This document shows, piece by piece, positions 31,565-40,204 of a DNA stretch of 64,000 bases (its first letter is position 1; the number at the start of each line of letters is the position of its first letter). Below the pieces are notes generated by a model. It was not told the origin of the DNA. It worked only from the letters and a program-made list of their open reading frames with translations, and searched no databases. This stretch comes from Planomonospora_B alba. GTDB taxonomy: Bacteria; Actinomycetota; Actinomycetes; Streptosporangiales; Streptosporangiaceae. Made by a program: the position numbers and the translations under genes. The stretch covers positions 48,810 through 112,809 of the forward strand of contig NZ_BAAAUT010000022.1 of the NCBI RefSeq assembly GCF_039534085.1, in the 5' to 3' direction.

Positions 31565-33625
31565 GTGGATATCCGTCGTCTGCGCGCGAGCCCGCCGTAC
31601 GCCGTGTTCGTCGTCCTGCTGGTCGTCGCGCTGGGGTTCGCGGCTCAACGGCACATCACCGTCACCGCGTTCGACGAGGTCGAGGCCGACCGCGTCGCCC
31701 ACGACGCGCAGCGGATCCGGATCGCCCTGGACTACGAGGTCCGCCTGCTGAGCGACTACGGTGCGACCAACTCCATGTGGGACAGTTCCTACACCGATGT
31801 GCGCACCGCCGATCGGGCCGCCTTCGAGACGGACTTCCCGCCCCAGTCCCTCCGGAGCATGTACGGCATCGACGGTGTCGTGGCGACCGCACCCGACGGC
31901 GCACCCCGGCTGGGTGGACTGGCCGGCCCGCAGACGGGTTACGCGCCGCTCCCCGCCGATCTGGCCGAGCCCTCGGCGCTGCGGCGGCTTTTCGACATCG
32001 ACGCCGAGGCGGGGAAGGCGCGCTGCGGTGTCGTGCGGACGTCCGCCGTGCCGTTCCTGTACTGCGGCTTCGCCAGCTATCCCACCGACGGAAGCGGCGA
32101 GGCCGCGGGCGGCCTGATCTATCTGAAGGCCCTCGACCAGGCTCGGCTTTCGGCGCTCGGCGGGCAGATCGGCCTGCCGGTGAAGCTGAGCACCCGGGCG
32201 CGGCCGTCGGACGGCGGCTCCCTCACGCTCGGCGGCCTGCTGGGCGAGGTGAAGGTCACCACCCGCGTCGCCGGCGACGACCGGATCGATCTGAGCGTCG
32301 AGATCCCCGGCACGGACGGGACCCCGATCGTGATGGAGGCGGTGCGCGACCGGCCGATCCACGCGACGGCGACGGCGGCGCTGCGCGATGTGTTCCTGCT
32401 GACCGCACTGGCCGGGGCGCTGCTGGCCGGGGCGATGACGGTGATGGTACGGCGAGGCATCCGCCGGCAGGTCGAGCCGCTGCTGCGCACGGCCGAGGCC
32501 GCCATCGCCTCCGGCGATCGCCGTCTGCGCGTGGGTTCCGGCGCGGGCGGAGAGATCGGCGCCCTGGGACGGGCCATCGACACCATGCTCGAGGCGGTCG
32601 CCGCCCGTGACGAGGAACTGGAACGGGTCGACACCGCGCGGGAGGAGCACCTGCGGGCCACCTACGCCGAACGTCAGCTCAGCGAGCAGCAGGCCCGCCA
32701 GCGCGCCCAGGAGATGATCGCCGACAACGTCGCGACCGTCATGGGAGAACTGCGCACGGTGATCGGCAAGGCCGAGGACCTGCGCAGGACCGCCGACACC
32801 ATCGACGAGCGCGTCAGCATGACCGACGCCATCACCGACCGGGTCGTCGGCCAGGCGCGGTGGGCCAACGAGACGGTGGCGCACCTGGAGGCGAGTCTGC
32901 GCAAGGTGGACGGCATCGCCCGCATAATCGCGCAGGTGGCCTCGCAGACCAACCTGCTGGCGCTCAACGCCACCATCGAGGCCGTCCACGCCGGTGAGGC
33001 GGGCAAGGGGTTCAGCGTCGTGGCGAACGAGGTCAAGGAACTGGCCACGTCCACGACCCGGTCGACCGGCGAGATCACCGCCATCGTCCGCTCGCTGGAG
33101 CAGAACGCCACGGCCATGGCGGATGCGCTGACCGCGATGACCGGCGGCGTCGACAGCCTGGGGCAGGCGGCCGCCCAGGTCGGCACCCTGACCCGGGAGC
33201 AGCACGCCAGCGTCGAGGGGGTCCGGCGGTACCTGGAGCAGGCCATGCGGCGGATCTCCGCCATGGCCGACCTCACCAACCAGCTGGAGCGCCGCAACGC
33301 CCCCCGAGCGCCGATCAGCGGCGCCACCCGGATCCACCTGGACGGCAAGGTCCATCCGGCCCACCTGATCGATGTGAGCAGCACCGGAGCGCACTGCTCC
33401 ACCGGTCCGGACGTCCCGCTGGCCGCGGGGGACCGGGTGCAGGTCGACATCCCGCTGCCCGGCGGCGGCCCCGTACGGGCCGATGCCGAGGTCGTCCACT
33501 ACCGCAGGCACGACGACGCCGCCGAGCTCGGGTTGCGTTTCACCGGCCTGCCGCCGGCCCTCGCCACCCGCATCCACCACTACGTCACGGCGTCCGCGCG
33601 GGATGCGGGCGGGCCCGGGGCCTGA
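31565..33625 (+). CDS. Methyl-accepting chemotaxis protein with CHASE4-like sensor and C-terminal PilZ domain
   Basis: About 686 residues from GTG 31565; an ATG at 31298 would add 89 low-complexity residues. Order: membrane helix (PYAVFVVLLVVALGF), ~230-residue extracytoplasmic CHASE4-like domain (VAHDAQRIRIALDYEVRLLSDYGATNSMWDSSY), second helix (VFLLTALAGALLAGAMTVMV), HAMP, and signalling coiled coil with tip IIAQVASQTNLLALNATIEAVHAGE. After it comes a PilZ domain: an RRNAPRAP arginine patch and IDVSSTGAHC (DxSxxG), the two c-di-GMP-binding motifs. A chemoreceptor that can read c-di-GMP is unusual. It lies next to the prenyl synthase but on the opposite strand. Confidence 0.87.
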   Translation: MDIRRLRASPPYAVFVVLLVVALGFAAQRHITVTAFDEVEADRVAHDAQRIRIALDYEVRLLSDYGATNSMWDSSYTDVRTADRAAFETDFPPQSLRSMYGIDGVVATAPDGAPRLGGLAGPQTGYAPLPADLAEPSALRRLFDIDAEAGKARCGVVRTSAVPFLYCGFASYPTDGSGEAAGGLIYLKALDQARLSALGGQIGLPVKLSTRARPSDGGSLTLGGLLGEVKVTTRVAGDDRIDLSVEIPGTDGTPIVMEAVRDRPIHATATAALRDVFLLTALAGALLAGAMTVMVRRGIRRQVEPLLRTAEAAIASGDRRLRVGSGAGGEIGALGRAIDTMLEAVAARDEELERVDTAREEHLRATYAERQLSEQQARQRAQEMIADNVATVMGELRTVIGKAEDLRRTADTIDERVSMTDAITDRVVGQARWANETVAHLEASLRKVDGIARIIAQVASQTNLLALNATIEAVHAGEAGKGFSVVANEVKELATSTTRSTGEITAIVRSLEQNATAMADALTAMTGGVDSLGQAAAQVGTLTREQHASVEGVRRYLEQAMRRISAMADLTNQLERRNAPRAPISGATRIHLDGKVHPAHLIDVSSTGAHCSTGPDVPLAAGDRVQVDIPLPGGGPVRADAEVVHYRRHDDAAELGLRFTGLPPALATRIHHYVTASARDAGGPGA

Positions 33626-33680
33626 CACGGGGTCCCGCCCCGCGGCGCGGACACCGGTGGTCACGCGGTGAGCAGCACGC

Positions 33681-33713
33681 GGAAGGGCCGCCTCCTCGGG
33701 AGGCGGCCCTTCC
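33681..33713. terminator. Perfect 15-bp hairpin, bidirectional terminator
   Basis: ggaagggccgcctcc (33681-33695) pairs perfectly with ggaggcggcccttcc (33699-33713) over a three-base loop. It lies between the MCP gene and the convergent small-protein gene, so it can end transcription from both sides. Confidence 0.8.
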
Positions 33714-33770
33714 GCCGGTCCCCGCCACAGGCCGGGCGCCCTCCCGCCGGGACCCGGGAGGACCGGGGCG

Positions 33771-34007
33771 TCACCGGCGCAGGCGGTTCTCGATGCGGGC
33801 CTGCTCGACCAGTTCCGCGTAAGCGTCGTGGTCATCGAGGTCCGACCGGTGCAGCATCGACACCGACCACGGGATCGGGCACGGCGGAGCATGGTCCGGA
33901 TCCGGGCACAGCAGCCTGATGACGCGTTCCCTGACCTCTTCGGCCTGTTGCCGGGTGGCGTGGACGCCCAGGCGGATCTCCCAGACGCTCGGTTCCTCAG
34001 ACATCAT
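33771..34007 (-). CDS. Small conserved-looking protein of unknown function
   Basis: 78 residues starting MMSEEPSVWEIRLGVHATRQQAEEVRERVIRLLCPDPDHAPPCP. The start is a double ATG (34007/34004) with GAGGA upstream. The N-terminal part could form a ferredoxin-like beta-alpha unit, followed by a Pro/Cys loop and a charged helix (YAELVEQARIENRLRR). No signal peptide. I do not recognise the family. It is followed in operon-like orientation by nothing, and preceded on the same strand by a small secreted protein gene. Confidence 0.65.
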   Translation of the reverse strand: MMSEEPSVWEIRLGVHATRQQAEEVRERVIRLLCPDPDHAPPCPIPWSVSMLHRSDLDDHDAYAELVEQARIENRLRR

Positions 34008-34065
34008 TCATCCGTCCTCACTGCAGGAGGGGGAGCGAGGTGACCCGCTCCCCTCACGAAGCCGC

Positions 34066-34374
34066 CTACCAGATGCGCTTCGTGTCGCAGTGCCGCTTGT
34101 AGTGGCCCTGCGGCACGGGGATGTTGCGGGCCGCGTCCTGAACGGCCGCTTCCTGGGTGTTGCCCGTGCCGTCGGCCCTGTCGTAGCCGACGACGTTGTT
34201 GTCGCTGATCCGGACGATCTGGCACTGCACCGTGGCGTGCCAGACCTTCAGGATCCCGGCTTCGGCCACCGGTGCCGCGGCGGGGGCGCCGGCCGCGGAC
34301 GCGGCGGGTACGGCGAGTCCTCCGAGGGCGAGCGCCGCGGTGCCGGTGACGAACAGGCGGTGAAGGGGCTTCAT
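34066..34374 (-). CDS. Small secreted protein of unknown function
   Basis: 102 residues. A Sec-type signal peptide is clear: MKPLHRLFVTGTAALALGGLAVPAASA, cleaved near residue 27. The ~75-residue mature part contains two cysteines (VQCQIVRIS and KRHCDTK) that could form a disulphide, and the phrase TGNTQEAAVQDAARNIPVPQGHYKRHC. No enzyme motif. It lies just outside the psp cluster, on the opposite strand from pspE, and is probably not part of it. Confidence 0.75.
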   Translation of the reverse strand: MKPLHRLFVTGTAALALGGLAVPAASAAGAPAAAPVAEAGILKVWHATVQCQIVRISDNNVVGYDRADGTGNTQEAAVQDAARNIPVPQGHYKRHCDTKRIW

Positions 34375-34589
34375 GGTCGTTCCTTCCTGACTGGAGTGGA
34401 CCGGAACACTGGGGTGGACCGGAACGCGCCGGGCCGCGGTGTCGGAAGATCACCGGTCCGGCGGCTTCTTCGACCCTCGCATCCGGCATCGCGGAATTCA
34501 CCCTCTGGCAGGCCGGATGGCAGTGCGCCGTCAGTTGTCCGCCGACTGCCGCTCCCCGCCGGCGGCGGGACGTTCCGGGTCCGCGCGGT

Positions 34590-34614
34590 GAACCACGCAG
34601 CCGGCGGCCGCTAC
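34590..34614 (+). promoter_or_regulatory. ECF-type promoter of pspEF (GAACC-N15-GCTAC)
   Basis: GAACC at 34590-34594 and GCTAC at 34610-34614 with a 15-bp spacer, 41 bp before the pspE start. The same pair occurs upstream of pspJ and, with one change, pspX, which points to the cluster's own ECF sigma factor PspX. Confidence 0.8.
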
Positions 34615-34655
34615 GTACAGGGCGTGACCACGATCGGCCGAGCAAAGGAGACACG

Positions 34656-35465
34656 GTGAACACCACGGCCGCCGCACCCGCCCCACCTCCGACGAGGCGA
34701 CGCGACTCCCCCTCGCTGGCGAGCGTGGTGGGGACCGAGCTCATCCGCGGCAGACGCGGGTTCCTCGCCTGGTACCACCTCATCGCCCCCATGGTCATCA
34801 CCGTTCCGCTCTTCCTCGGCGCCCTGGGGTCGCCCGAGGCGAAAGCGGGCCAGACCTTCGAGGTCTTCCGCAACGTGACGCTCGAGTTCTGGGGGGTGCT
34901 GGTGCCGATGACGGCGGGTCTGGCCGCGGCGCTGTCGGTCCGTGCCGACCAGGACGCCTGGCGCCTTCTCCTGTCGTACGGCGTGCCGCGCGGACGCTAC
35001 TTCGTCGCCAAGGTGGTCGCGCTGGGCACCCTGGCCCTCGTCTCCTCCACCGTGCTCCTGGTGATGCTCTCCGCGGGCGCACTGATCACCGGGCGTTTCC
35101 CCGACGCCCTGGGGACGGTGGCGGCGGCGGTCTACCTGCCGTGGCTGGTGGGCCTGTCCATGACGGCCATGGCCGTACTGGTCGCGGTGCTGTGGGGCAC
35201 GGGCCCCAGCGTCGGCGTGGGCGTCGCGGGCCTGCTGTGCGGGGCGCTCGTGTCGGACAAGGACTTCTGGTACGCCGTCCCCTTCGCCTGGCCGATGCGG
35301 GTGGTCCTGCCGCTGGCCGGGATCGGGCCCAACGGGGTTCCGCTGCCCGAGGGCAGCCCCGTGACCGACATGTCGGCGATCCCGCTCGCCGTGGCCCTGT
35401 CCGCCGTCCTCACCGCGCTCCTGCTGGTCGCCGGCAGCGTGCACATGAGCCGTAAGGAGATCTGA
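34656..35465 (+). CDS. pspE: Lantibiotic self-immunity ABC transporter, permease (PspE)
   Basis: About 269 residues from GTG, with AAAGGAG upstream. Six hydrophobic segments in ABC-2 permease arrangement, including LIAPMVITVPLFLGALG, FWGVLVPMTAGLAAALSVRADQDAWRLLLSYGVPRGRYFVAKVVAL and IPLAVALSAVLTALLLVAGSVHMSRKE. Permeases of this type with the paired ATPase remove lantibiotics from the membrane of the producer (LanFEG class). It is followed after two bases by pspF and preceded by an ECF-type promoter, so immunity should switch on with production. Confidence 0.85.
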   Translation: MNTTAAAPAPPPTRRRDSPSLASVVGTELIRGRRGFLAWYHLIAPMVITVPLFLGALGSPEAKAGQTFEVFRNVTLEFWGVLVPMTAGLAAALSVRADQDAWRLLLSYGVPRGRYFVAKVVALGTLALVSSTVLLVMLSAGALITGRFPDALGTVAAAVYLPWLVGLSMTAMAVLVAVLWGTGPSVGVGVAGLLCGALVSDKDFWYAVPFAWPMRVVLPLAGIGPNGVPLPEGSPVTDMSAIPLAVALSAVLTALLLVAGSVHMSRKEI

Positions 35466-35467
35466 CG

Positions 35468-36217
35468 ATGAGCTCGCCGTTCCCCGGAACGCCGCAACCG
35501 CCTGCGGCCCCGGCACTCGTGATCCGCCGGCTGCACAAACACTACGGCGCGCACCGCGCTCTGGACGGTGTGGACCTCACGGCGGGCAGAGGGGAGGTCT
35601 ACGGCCTGCTCGGGCCCAACGGCGCCGGCAAGACGACCCTCATGAAGGCGTTGCTGGGCCTGCAGCGGCCGACGTCGGGCGACATCGAGATCTTCGGCAG
35701 GGCGGTCGGGCGGGAGTCGCTGTCCGAGGTGGGTGCGCTGATCGAGGTGCCGGGACTGTGGCCGGCGCTGACCGGCGACGAGACGCTGAGGGTGCACGCC
35801 CGGCTGCGCTGCGTGCCCGAGGGGTGGATCGATCCGGCGCTGCGCCTGGTCGGGATGACCGGCGCCCGCACCCGGAAGGTCGGCACGTACTCCCTGGGCA
35901 TGCGCTGGCGGCTGGGGATCGCCGTCGCCCTGCTGGCCAGGCCGCGGCTGCTCGTCCTGGACGAGCCCACCAACGGCCTGGACCCGGTCGGCATCCGGGA
36001 GATGCGCGGGATCATCCGCTCGCTGGCCGGCGAAGGCGTGACGGTGCTGATCGCCAGCCACCAACTGGCGGAGGTCGCCCAGGTCTGCGACCGGGTGCAG
36101 GTGCTGGTGGCCGGTCGCACCCGGTACGAGGGCTCCCTCGCGGGCCTCGCCGCCGACGGGGATGTGGAGGCGGGGTTCTTCCGGCTGCTGGAAGCCTCCG
36201 ATGCCGGTGTCCGCTGA
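35468..36217 (+). CDS. pspF: Lantibiotic self-immunity ABC transporter, ATPase (PspF)
   Basis: About 249 residues. Walker A GPNGAGKTT, Q-loop region IEVPGLWPALTGDE, and Walker B LLVLDEPTNGLDPVG are clear. The signature reads YSLGMRWRLGIA in place of LSGGxxQR, with the Q-loop glutamate (LIEVPG) typical of LanF proteins. It forms the ATPase of the PspEF immunity exporter. A 13-bp-stem hairpin follows the stop. Confidence 0.88.
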   Translation: MSSPFPGTPQPPAAPALVIRRLHKHYGAHRALDGVDLTAGRGEVYGLLGPNGAGKTTLMKALLGLQRPTSGDIEIFGRAVGRESLSEVGALIEVPGLWPALTGDETLRVHARLRCVPEGWIDPALRLVGMTGARTRKVGTYSLGMRWRLGIAVALLARPRLLVLDEPTNGLDPVGIREMRGIIRSLAGEGVTVLIASHQLAEVAQVCDRVQVLVAGRTRYEGSLAGLAADGDVEAGFFRLLEASDAGVR

Positions 36218-36237
36218 CCCCCGCAGAGGACGGCGTA

Positions 36238-36277
36238 CGGCCGCCCGTACCCGCGAGGAGGGGCGTACGGGCGGCCG
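36238..36277. terminator. 13-bp hairpin between pspF and pspR
   Basis: cggccgcccgtac (36238-36250) pairs with gtacgggcggccg (36265-36277) across 14 bases. It lies between the convergent ends of pspF and pspR and can serve both directions. Confidence 0.7.
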
Positions 36278-36284
36278 GAGGCCT

Positions 36285-37067
36285 TCAGCCGGCGCGCGAC
36301 ACCGGCGGCCGGTTCAGGCCGAGCTCGGAGGCCAGGGCGATCAGCTCGGTGCGGCATCCGACGGCCAGGTCGTCGTACAGCCTCCGGATGCGGCGGTACA
36401 TGGACCGTTCGGAGCAGTAGTAGCGCCGGGCGATCTCGGAGATGGTCATGGACGTGCACAGCAGCCGCGTCAGCTCCCTGTCGTACTCCCGGGGGAGCGG
36501 CTGCGAGGGTCGCTCCCCCGGCGCGCGGCCGGAGCGGGGGGACGCGCCCGGGTGCCGGGCGGAGTCCTGGTGCCGTGTCCCGCCCGCCGGACCGTGCCGT
36601 TCCGGCGGGTTCCCCCGGGCGGCGCCGTGTTCCGCGGGGACGGCCTGCAGCGGGGTGGCGGTGTCGGTGGGAGCCGTCATGCAGTGCGTCCGCAGCAGCC
36701 CGTACAGCATGTCGCTCTGGCTCTCGCCGGGTATGGCGAGATTGAGCACGAAATTCGCGCCCGAGCGGATCGCGTCGTAGGTCTGGAATCCCGAGACGTC
36801 GGTGGTGACCGCGATGAGCAGGGCCAGCGGGTTCCGTACGCGCAGGGTGCGCAGTCCCTCGGCCTGGAGCTCGCTGGTGACCGGTGTCAGCAGCGGGAGG
36901 TCGAGTGACTCGTCGGACGCGGCGAGGTCCTCACTGTCGACGAAGTCGACGTGGTCCAGGCCGGAGCGGATCGTGTTGAGGGAGGTGTTCGGTGAGTCGA
37001 AGTGGGCTTTCAGCCCGGAGTGGGCCAGGACGTTGAGTTCGACAGCCTGCGAAGCGTGCCGGCGCAA
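36285..37067 (-). CDS. pspR: LuxR-family pathway regulator (PspR)
   Basis: About 260 residues. An N-terminal receiver-like region (to ~125) lacks a clear phosphorylation pocket, then comes a Gly/Pro/Arg linker (~130-190). The C-terminal LuxR-type HTH reads LTRLLCTSMTISEIARRYYCSERSMYRRIRRLYDDLAVGCRTELIALASELG. The only usable start is a TTG at 37067 after GGGGGA. In the related microbisporicin system the LuxR regulator switches on the biosynthetic operon, and that is the likely role here. A weak ECF-like promoter lies upstream. Confidence 0.83.
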   Translation of the reverse strand: MRRHASQAVELNVLAHSGLKAHFDSPNTSLNTIRSGLDHVDFVDSEDLAASDESLDLPLLTPVTSELQAEGLRTLRVRNPLALLIAVTTDVSGFQTYDAIRSGANFVLNLAIPGESQSDMLYGLLRTHCMTAPTDTATPLQAVPAEHGAARGNPPERHGPAGGTRHQDSARHPGASPRSGRAPGERPSQPLPREYDRELTRLLCTSMTISEIARRYYCSERSMYRRIRRLYDDLAVGCRTELIALASELGLNRPPVSRAG

Positions 37068-37107
37068 TGCGGTCCCCCGTGAGTTCGGTGATCATCATTG
37101 TCGGGCC

Positions 37108-37132
37108 GATTCCTTGATCACGTTCGTGGTTC
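37108..37132 (-). promoter_or_regulatory. Weak ECF-like promoter upstream of pspR
   Basis: On the minus strand GAACC (37132-37128) is followed after 15 bp by GAATC (37112-37108), matching the -35 of the PspX motif but only three of five bases of the -10. It would place pspR under PspX as well as other control. Tentative. Confidence 0.3.
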
Positions 37133-37156
37133 GTGCGCGTACCTCTCCGCTCCCGG

Positions 37157-37573
37157 TCATCGGGCGAACCGGCAGAGCTTCATGGTCCTGCTGAGCAGCG
37201 GGCCGAGACTCACCTTGCCGCCGCCCTCACCCGACAGGCGCACCGGGTCGACGGCGGCGTAGCCGGCTTCCCGGGCGCGCTCGTTGAGCGCGTACGTCGT
37301 GCCGTCGGGGGCGGTGAAGACGGCGCGGTCCCCGTCGCGGCACTCGGCGGTGCCGTGGTCGACCGTCAGCGGCCAGGTGTAGCCGAAGTTCCGCTCGCTC
37401 ACCTGCTGCGCGGCCGCGGTGGGGCTGGGCAGCGCCACGGGTTCACGGGTGGCGGGATCGGCCTGCCCGCTGCCGCCGCAGGCGGTCAGGAGCAGTGCCG
37501 CCCCCGCCAGGATCGGTGCCGCGGCGGCGGCGCGAGCAGAGGCGGTGGCGGGACGCCGATGTTCGTCGGTCAT
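37157..37573 (-). CDS. pspQ: Cluster lipoprotein (PspQ)
   Basis: 138 residues. A signal peptide ends in a lipobox (ALLLTAC, Cys about residue 32), so the mature protein is lipid-anchored outside. The body contains three further cysteines (TAECRDGD, KLCRFAR) and no catalytic motif. It is the last gene of the pspJYZQ operon, 12 bp after pspZ. Lipoproteins in this position in related lantibiotic clusters are thought to help immunity by binding the peptide. That role is inference. Confidence 0.82.
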   Translation of the reverse strand: MTDEHRRPATASARAAAAAPILAGAALLLTACGGSGQADPATREPVALPSPTAAAQQVSERNFGYTWPLTVDHGTAECRDGDRAVFTAPDGTTYALNERAREAGYAAVDPVRLSGEGGGKVSLGPLLSRTMKLCRFAR

Positions 37574-37585
37574 TCGTCGGTCCTT

Positions 37586-38491
37586 TCACTGGTGGAGTGC
37601 GGTGGTGGACGGCCGGGCCGCGCCGTCGGCGGCGAGCAGGGCGGCGTAGCCGTCCTCCAGCGACGGTGCGATCGGACGTGCCCCCGCCGGTGGGACGGCG
37701 GTGACGATGCGGTACTCGGAGCCCTCGGCGGTCGTCACCGCGCTCACCACCTCGGCGCCGGGCGGCGGGCCGCCTGCGGGACCGGCGGCTTTCCAGAGGT
37801 AGGTGTAGCCCGCGGCCTGGTTGACCAGGGCGGTGGTGGCGTCGTGGAAGAGCAGGCGGCCGGCGGCCAGCACCGCCACCTCGGGGCAGGTCTGCGCGAC
37901 GTCGTCGAGGATGTGCGTGGACAGCAGCACGGTGCGGCCGCGGCCCAGCCCGGCCAGCAGGGTACGGAAGCGCATCCGCTCGTGCGGGTCGAGACCGGTG
38001 GTGGGCTCGTCCACGATCAGCACGGACGGATCTCCCATCAGCGCCTGGGCGATGCCGACCCGCCGCTTCATACCGCCGGAGAACCCGGCCAGCCGCTCGT
38101 CGGCCCGCTCCTGCAGACCGACCTCGGCGATCCGCTCGTCGACCTGGCGGCGGCGCTCACGCCTGTCGTCGATGCACTTGAGCACCCCGATGTAGTCGAG
38201 GAACTCCCGTGCGGTCAGATCGGGGTAGAGGGACAGTTCCTGCGGCAGGTAGCCCAGGGTGTGCTTGAGGGCGGTGAGTCCCGCGCCGGTCGACAGGTCA
38301 TGGCCGGCGACGACCACCCGGCCGGAGGTCGGGCGCAGCACACCGGTCAGGATGCGCAGCAGGGTGGTCTTGCCCGCGCCGTTGGCGCCCAGCAGACCGA
38401 CGGTGCCGCCGCCGATGTCGAGGTCGACGCCGTCCAGCGCACGGCGTCCTCCGGAGTACACCTTCGTCAGCCGCTCGGTGGTGATGGTCAT
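37586..38491 (-). CDS. pspZ: ABC transporter ATPase (PspZ)
   Basis: About 301 residues. Walker A LGANGAGKTT, Q-loop YLPQELSLYPDLT, signature FSGGMKRRVGIA, Walker B VLIVDEPTTGLDPHE and H-loop LLSTHILDD are complete. A C-terminal extension of ~80 residues (AAGYTYLWKAAGP ... EYRIVTAVPPAG) is shared with CcmA-like regulators of ABC-2 exporters. It pairs with the membrane proteins encoded just upstream (PspJ, PspY). Symbols J-Y-Z follow the gene order I remember for the planosporicin cluster. Confidence 0.83.
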   Translation of the reverse strand: MTITTERLTKVYSGGRRALDGVDLDIGGGTVGLLGANGAGKTTLLRILTGVLRPTSGRVVVAGHDLSTGAGLTALKHTLGYLPQELSLYPDLTAREFLDYIGVLKCIDDRRERRRQVDERIAEVGLQERADERLAGFSGGMKRRVGIAQALMGDPSVLIVDEPTTGLDPHERMRFRTLLAGLGRGRTVLLSTHILDDVAQTCPEVAVLAAGRLLFHDATTALVNQAAGYTYLWKAAGPAGGPPPGAEVVSAVTTAEGSEYRIVTAVPPAGARPIAPSLEDGYAALLAADGAARPSTTALHQ

Positions 38492-38537
38492 TGGATCTCC
38501 TTGGGAGGAAGGCTCCGCTCTGCGGCGCAGGCGGCGG

Positions 38538-39332
38538 TCAGGCCGCCGCGTGTCGCCGGACGCGGGCGGCGAAGTGGCCGAGCGCGTAGCAGACCACGGC
38601 CATGGCGAGGATGAGCGCGACGTTCAGCAGGGCGGTCGCGTCGCCGACCGCGGGGCGCAGCGCTCCCGTGCCCTGCCGTGCCGCCCACACCTCCGGTGCG
38701 TGCGCCCAGGCGACCAGGGGGTATCCGGCGAGCGGCGACAGGACGGTGCCCGTCGCGGTGGGCACCGGGGAGAAGACCGGCGGGAAGTGGCAGGCCCACA
38801 GCCACACCACGACCGTGGCGGCGCGTGCCGCGGCCACGGGCAGCAGGACGCCGAGGAGCCCGGCGAACGCCGTGACGAGCAGCGCCGCCGGCAGAACGGC
38901 GGTCACCAGGGAGACCAGCGCCGAGCCGAGGGGTGCCGCGGAGCCTTCGACGACGGAGACCACCACCGCGTACAGCAGGAGGAGCGCGGCGACCGGTGCC
39001 AGCGCGGTCAGCAGCGGACCGGCCAGGGATCCGGCCGTACGGGGCAGCGGCCCGGTCGGGGTGGTGGCCAGCAGCTCGGGCATGCCGCGCGATTCGGAGG
39101 CGCGGCGCAGCCGGTCGGTGAGCGCGAGCCCCACCCCCAGGGTGCAGAAGGTGTTGACGAGCACCGCGGCGGCGCCGAGCCGGGCCGCCGGGTCGCCGTG
39201 GCCGGTCACGGCGGGCCAGGTCGCGGACAGCAGCAGGCTGAGCAGCGCCAGAGGCAGCACCGCGCCCCACACGACCGGGCGGCGGACCGCCATCAGGGCC
39301 TCGTACCTCAAGATCCACAACAGCGCGGTCAT
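38538..39332 (-). CDS. pspY: ABC-2-type permease (PspY)
   Basis: About 264 residues with six membrane segments (VVWGAVLPLALLSLLLSATW; LGAAAVLVNTFCTLGVGLALTD; LLTALAPVAALLLLYAVVVSV; LVSLVTAVLPAALLVTAFAGLLGVLLP and others). The start shares a base with the stop of pspJ (TGATG). Probably one of two membrane subunits energised by PspZ. Which step it serves, export or immunity, cannot be told from sequence. Confidence 0.78.
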   Translation of the reverse strand: MTALLWILRYEALMAVRRPVVWGAVLPLALLSLLLSATWPAVTGHGDPAARLGAAAVLVNTFCTLGVGLALTDRLRRASESRGMPELLATTPTGPLPRTAGSLAGPLLTALAPVAALLLLYAVVVSVVEGSAAPLGSALVSLVTAVLPAALLVTAFAGLLGVLLPVAAARAATVVVWLWACHFPPVFSPVPTATGTVLSPLAGYPLVAWAHAPEVWAARQGTGALRPAVGDATALLNVALILAMAVVCYALGHFAARVRRHAAA

Positions 39333-39973
39333 CACGCCTCCCCGATGCCGTGGTGGGGGCCGGTCCCCCGGCCGAGCCGGTCGCCGGCCCGGCCGTGGCG
39401 GCCGAACTCCCGCAACGCCAGAGCGGCCAGCCAGATGCCGGTCGCGGACGCGGGCAGCGCCTGCGCCAGTCCTGCGGGCACCACCCGGTCCAGCAGGAGC
39501 AGCTTGGCGAGGACCGCGGCGACGACCAGGCCGGTGGCGGGCGCGGCCGACGCGAACCGGGCCGTCGCCAGCATCGCACCGCCCGACAGCAGCACGGCCA
39601 GGCCGGCCATCTCCAGGAACACGGTCGCGGGATCGGAGAACCGCCCGGTGAGCGTCACCGATGCCGCCAGCGCCAGGGCCGCCGCCGCCGCGACGGCCCC
39701 CGGCCAGGCCAGGCGGCGGGTGACCGTGCGCGGATAAGCGGTGGGCAGCGACAGGTGCAGCTCCAGCATCGGCTCGCGGGCCACCACCGCCGCGCAGGCC
39801 AGCGCCGTGGCGGCGGGCAGAGCGCAGCTCATCAGCGAACGTCCGAGCAGCATGCCCGCGCCGGGGCCCGCGGCCACCGCCGCGTAGGCCAGGAGCGCCG
39901 CGAGGACCGGCAGGGCGAACGCCTGCCTGCCGCAACGGCGGACCTCGTGTCTCCACCACGTCGCAGTGGTCAT
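39332..39973 (-). CDS. pspJ: Membrane protein of the psp cluster (PspJ)
   Basis: About 213 residues, mostly hydrophobic, with about six helices (LPVLAALLAYAAVAAGPGAGMLLG; ALPAATALACAAVVAREP; WPGAVAAAAALALAASVTL; LEMAGLAVLLSGGAMLATA). No soluble domain. First gene of the pspJYZQ operon, behind an ECF-type promoter at 40071-40095, and coupled to pspY by TGATG. Probably a second membrane component of the same transporter. Confidence 0.75.
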   Translation of the reverse strand: MTTATWWRHEVRRCGRQAFALPVLAALLAYAAVAAGPGAGMLLGRSLMSCALPAATALACAAVVAREPMLELHLSLPTAYPRTVTRRLAWPGAVAAAAALALAASVTLTGRFSDPATVFLEMAGLAVLLSGGAMLATARFASAAPATGLVVAAVLAKLLLLDRVVPAGLAQALPASATGIWLAALALREFGRHGRAGDRLGRGTGPHHGIGEA

Positions 39974-40070
39974 GTCGTGGCCTTCCCTGGTCGGTCGCGG
40001 CCGGGCGACGTCCCTCGTGGAGGAACCCCGCTTCCGCCCGGTCGGCGTCCTGCCTTCCGGTACCTGGTAC

Positions 40071-40095
40071 GTAGCGGTCCGCAGAGCCGTGGTTC
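40071..40095 (-). promoter_or_regulatory. ECF-type promoter of pspJYZQ (GAACC-N15-GCTAC)
   Basis: On the minus strand GAACC (40095-40091) and GCTAC (40075-40071) are separated by 15 bp, about 100 bp before pspJ. Both elements are identical to those before pspE, and the spacers share many bases (acgnnn...ggcc-like), which strengthens the call. Confidence 0.8.
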
Positions 40096-40204
40096 ACGAT
40101 CCGGGCGAGAAATCCTCCCGTGCGGGCGGCGGCCGGCGGCAGGGCTTCCGGGAGACCCGGCGGGCCGATCGGCGTACGGACCCCGCCGCCGGCCGGGGCT
40201 CGCG

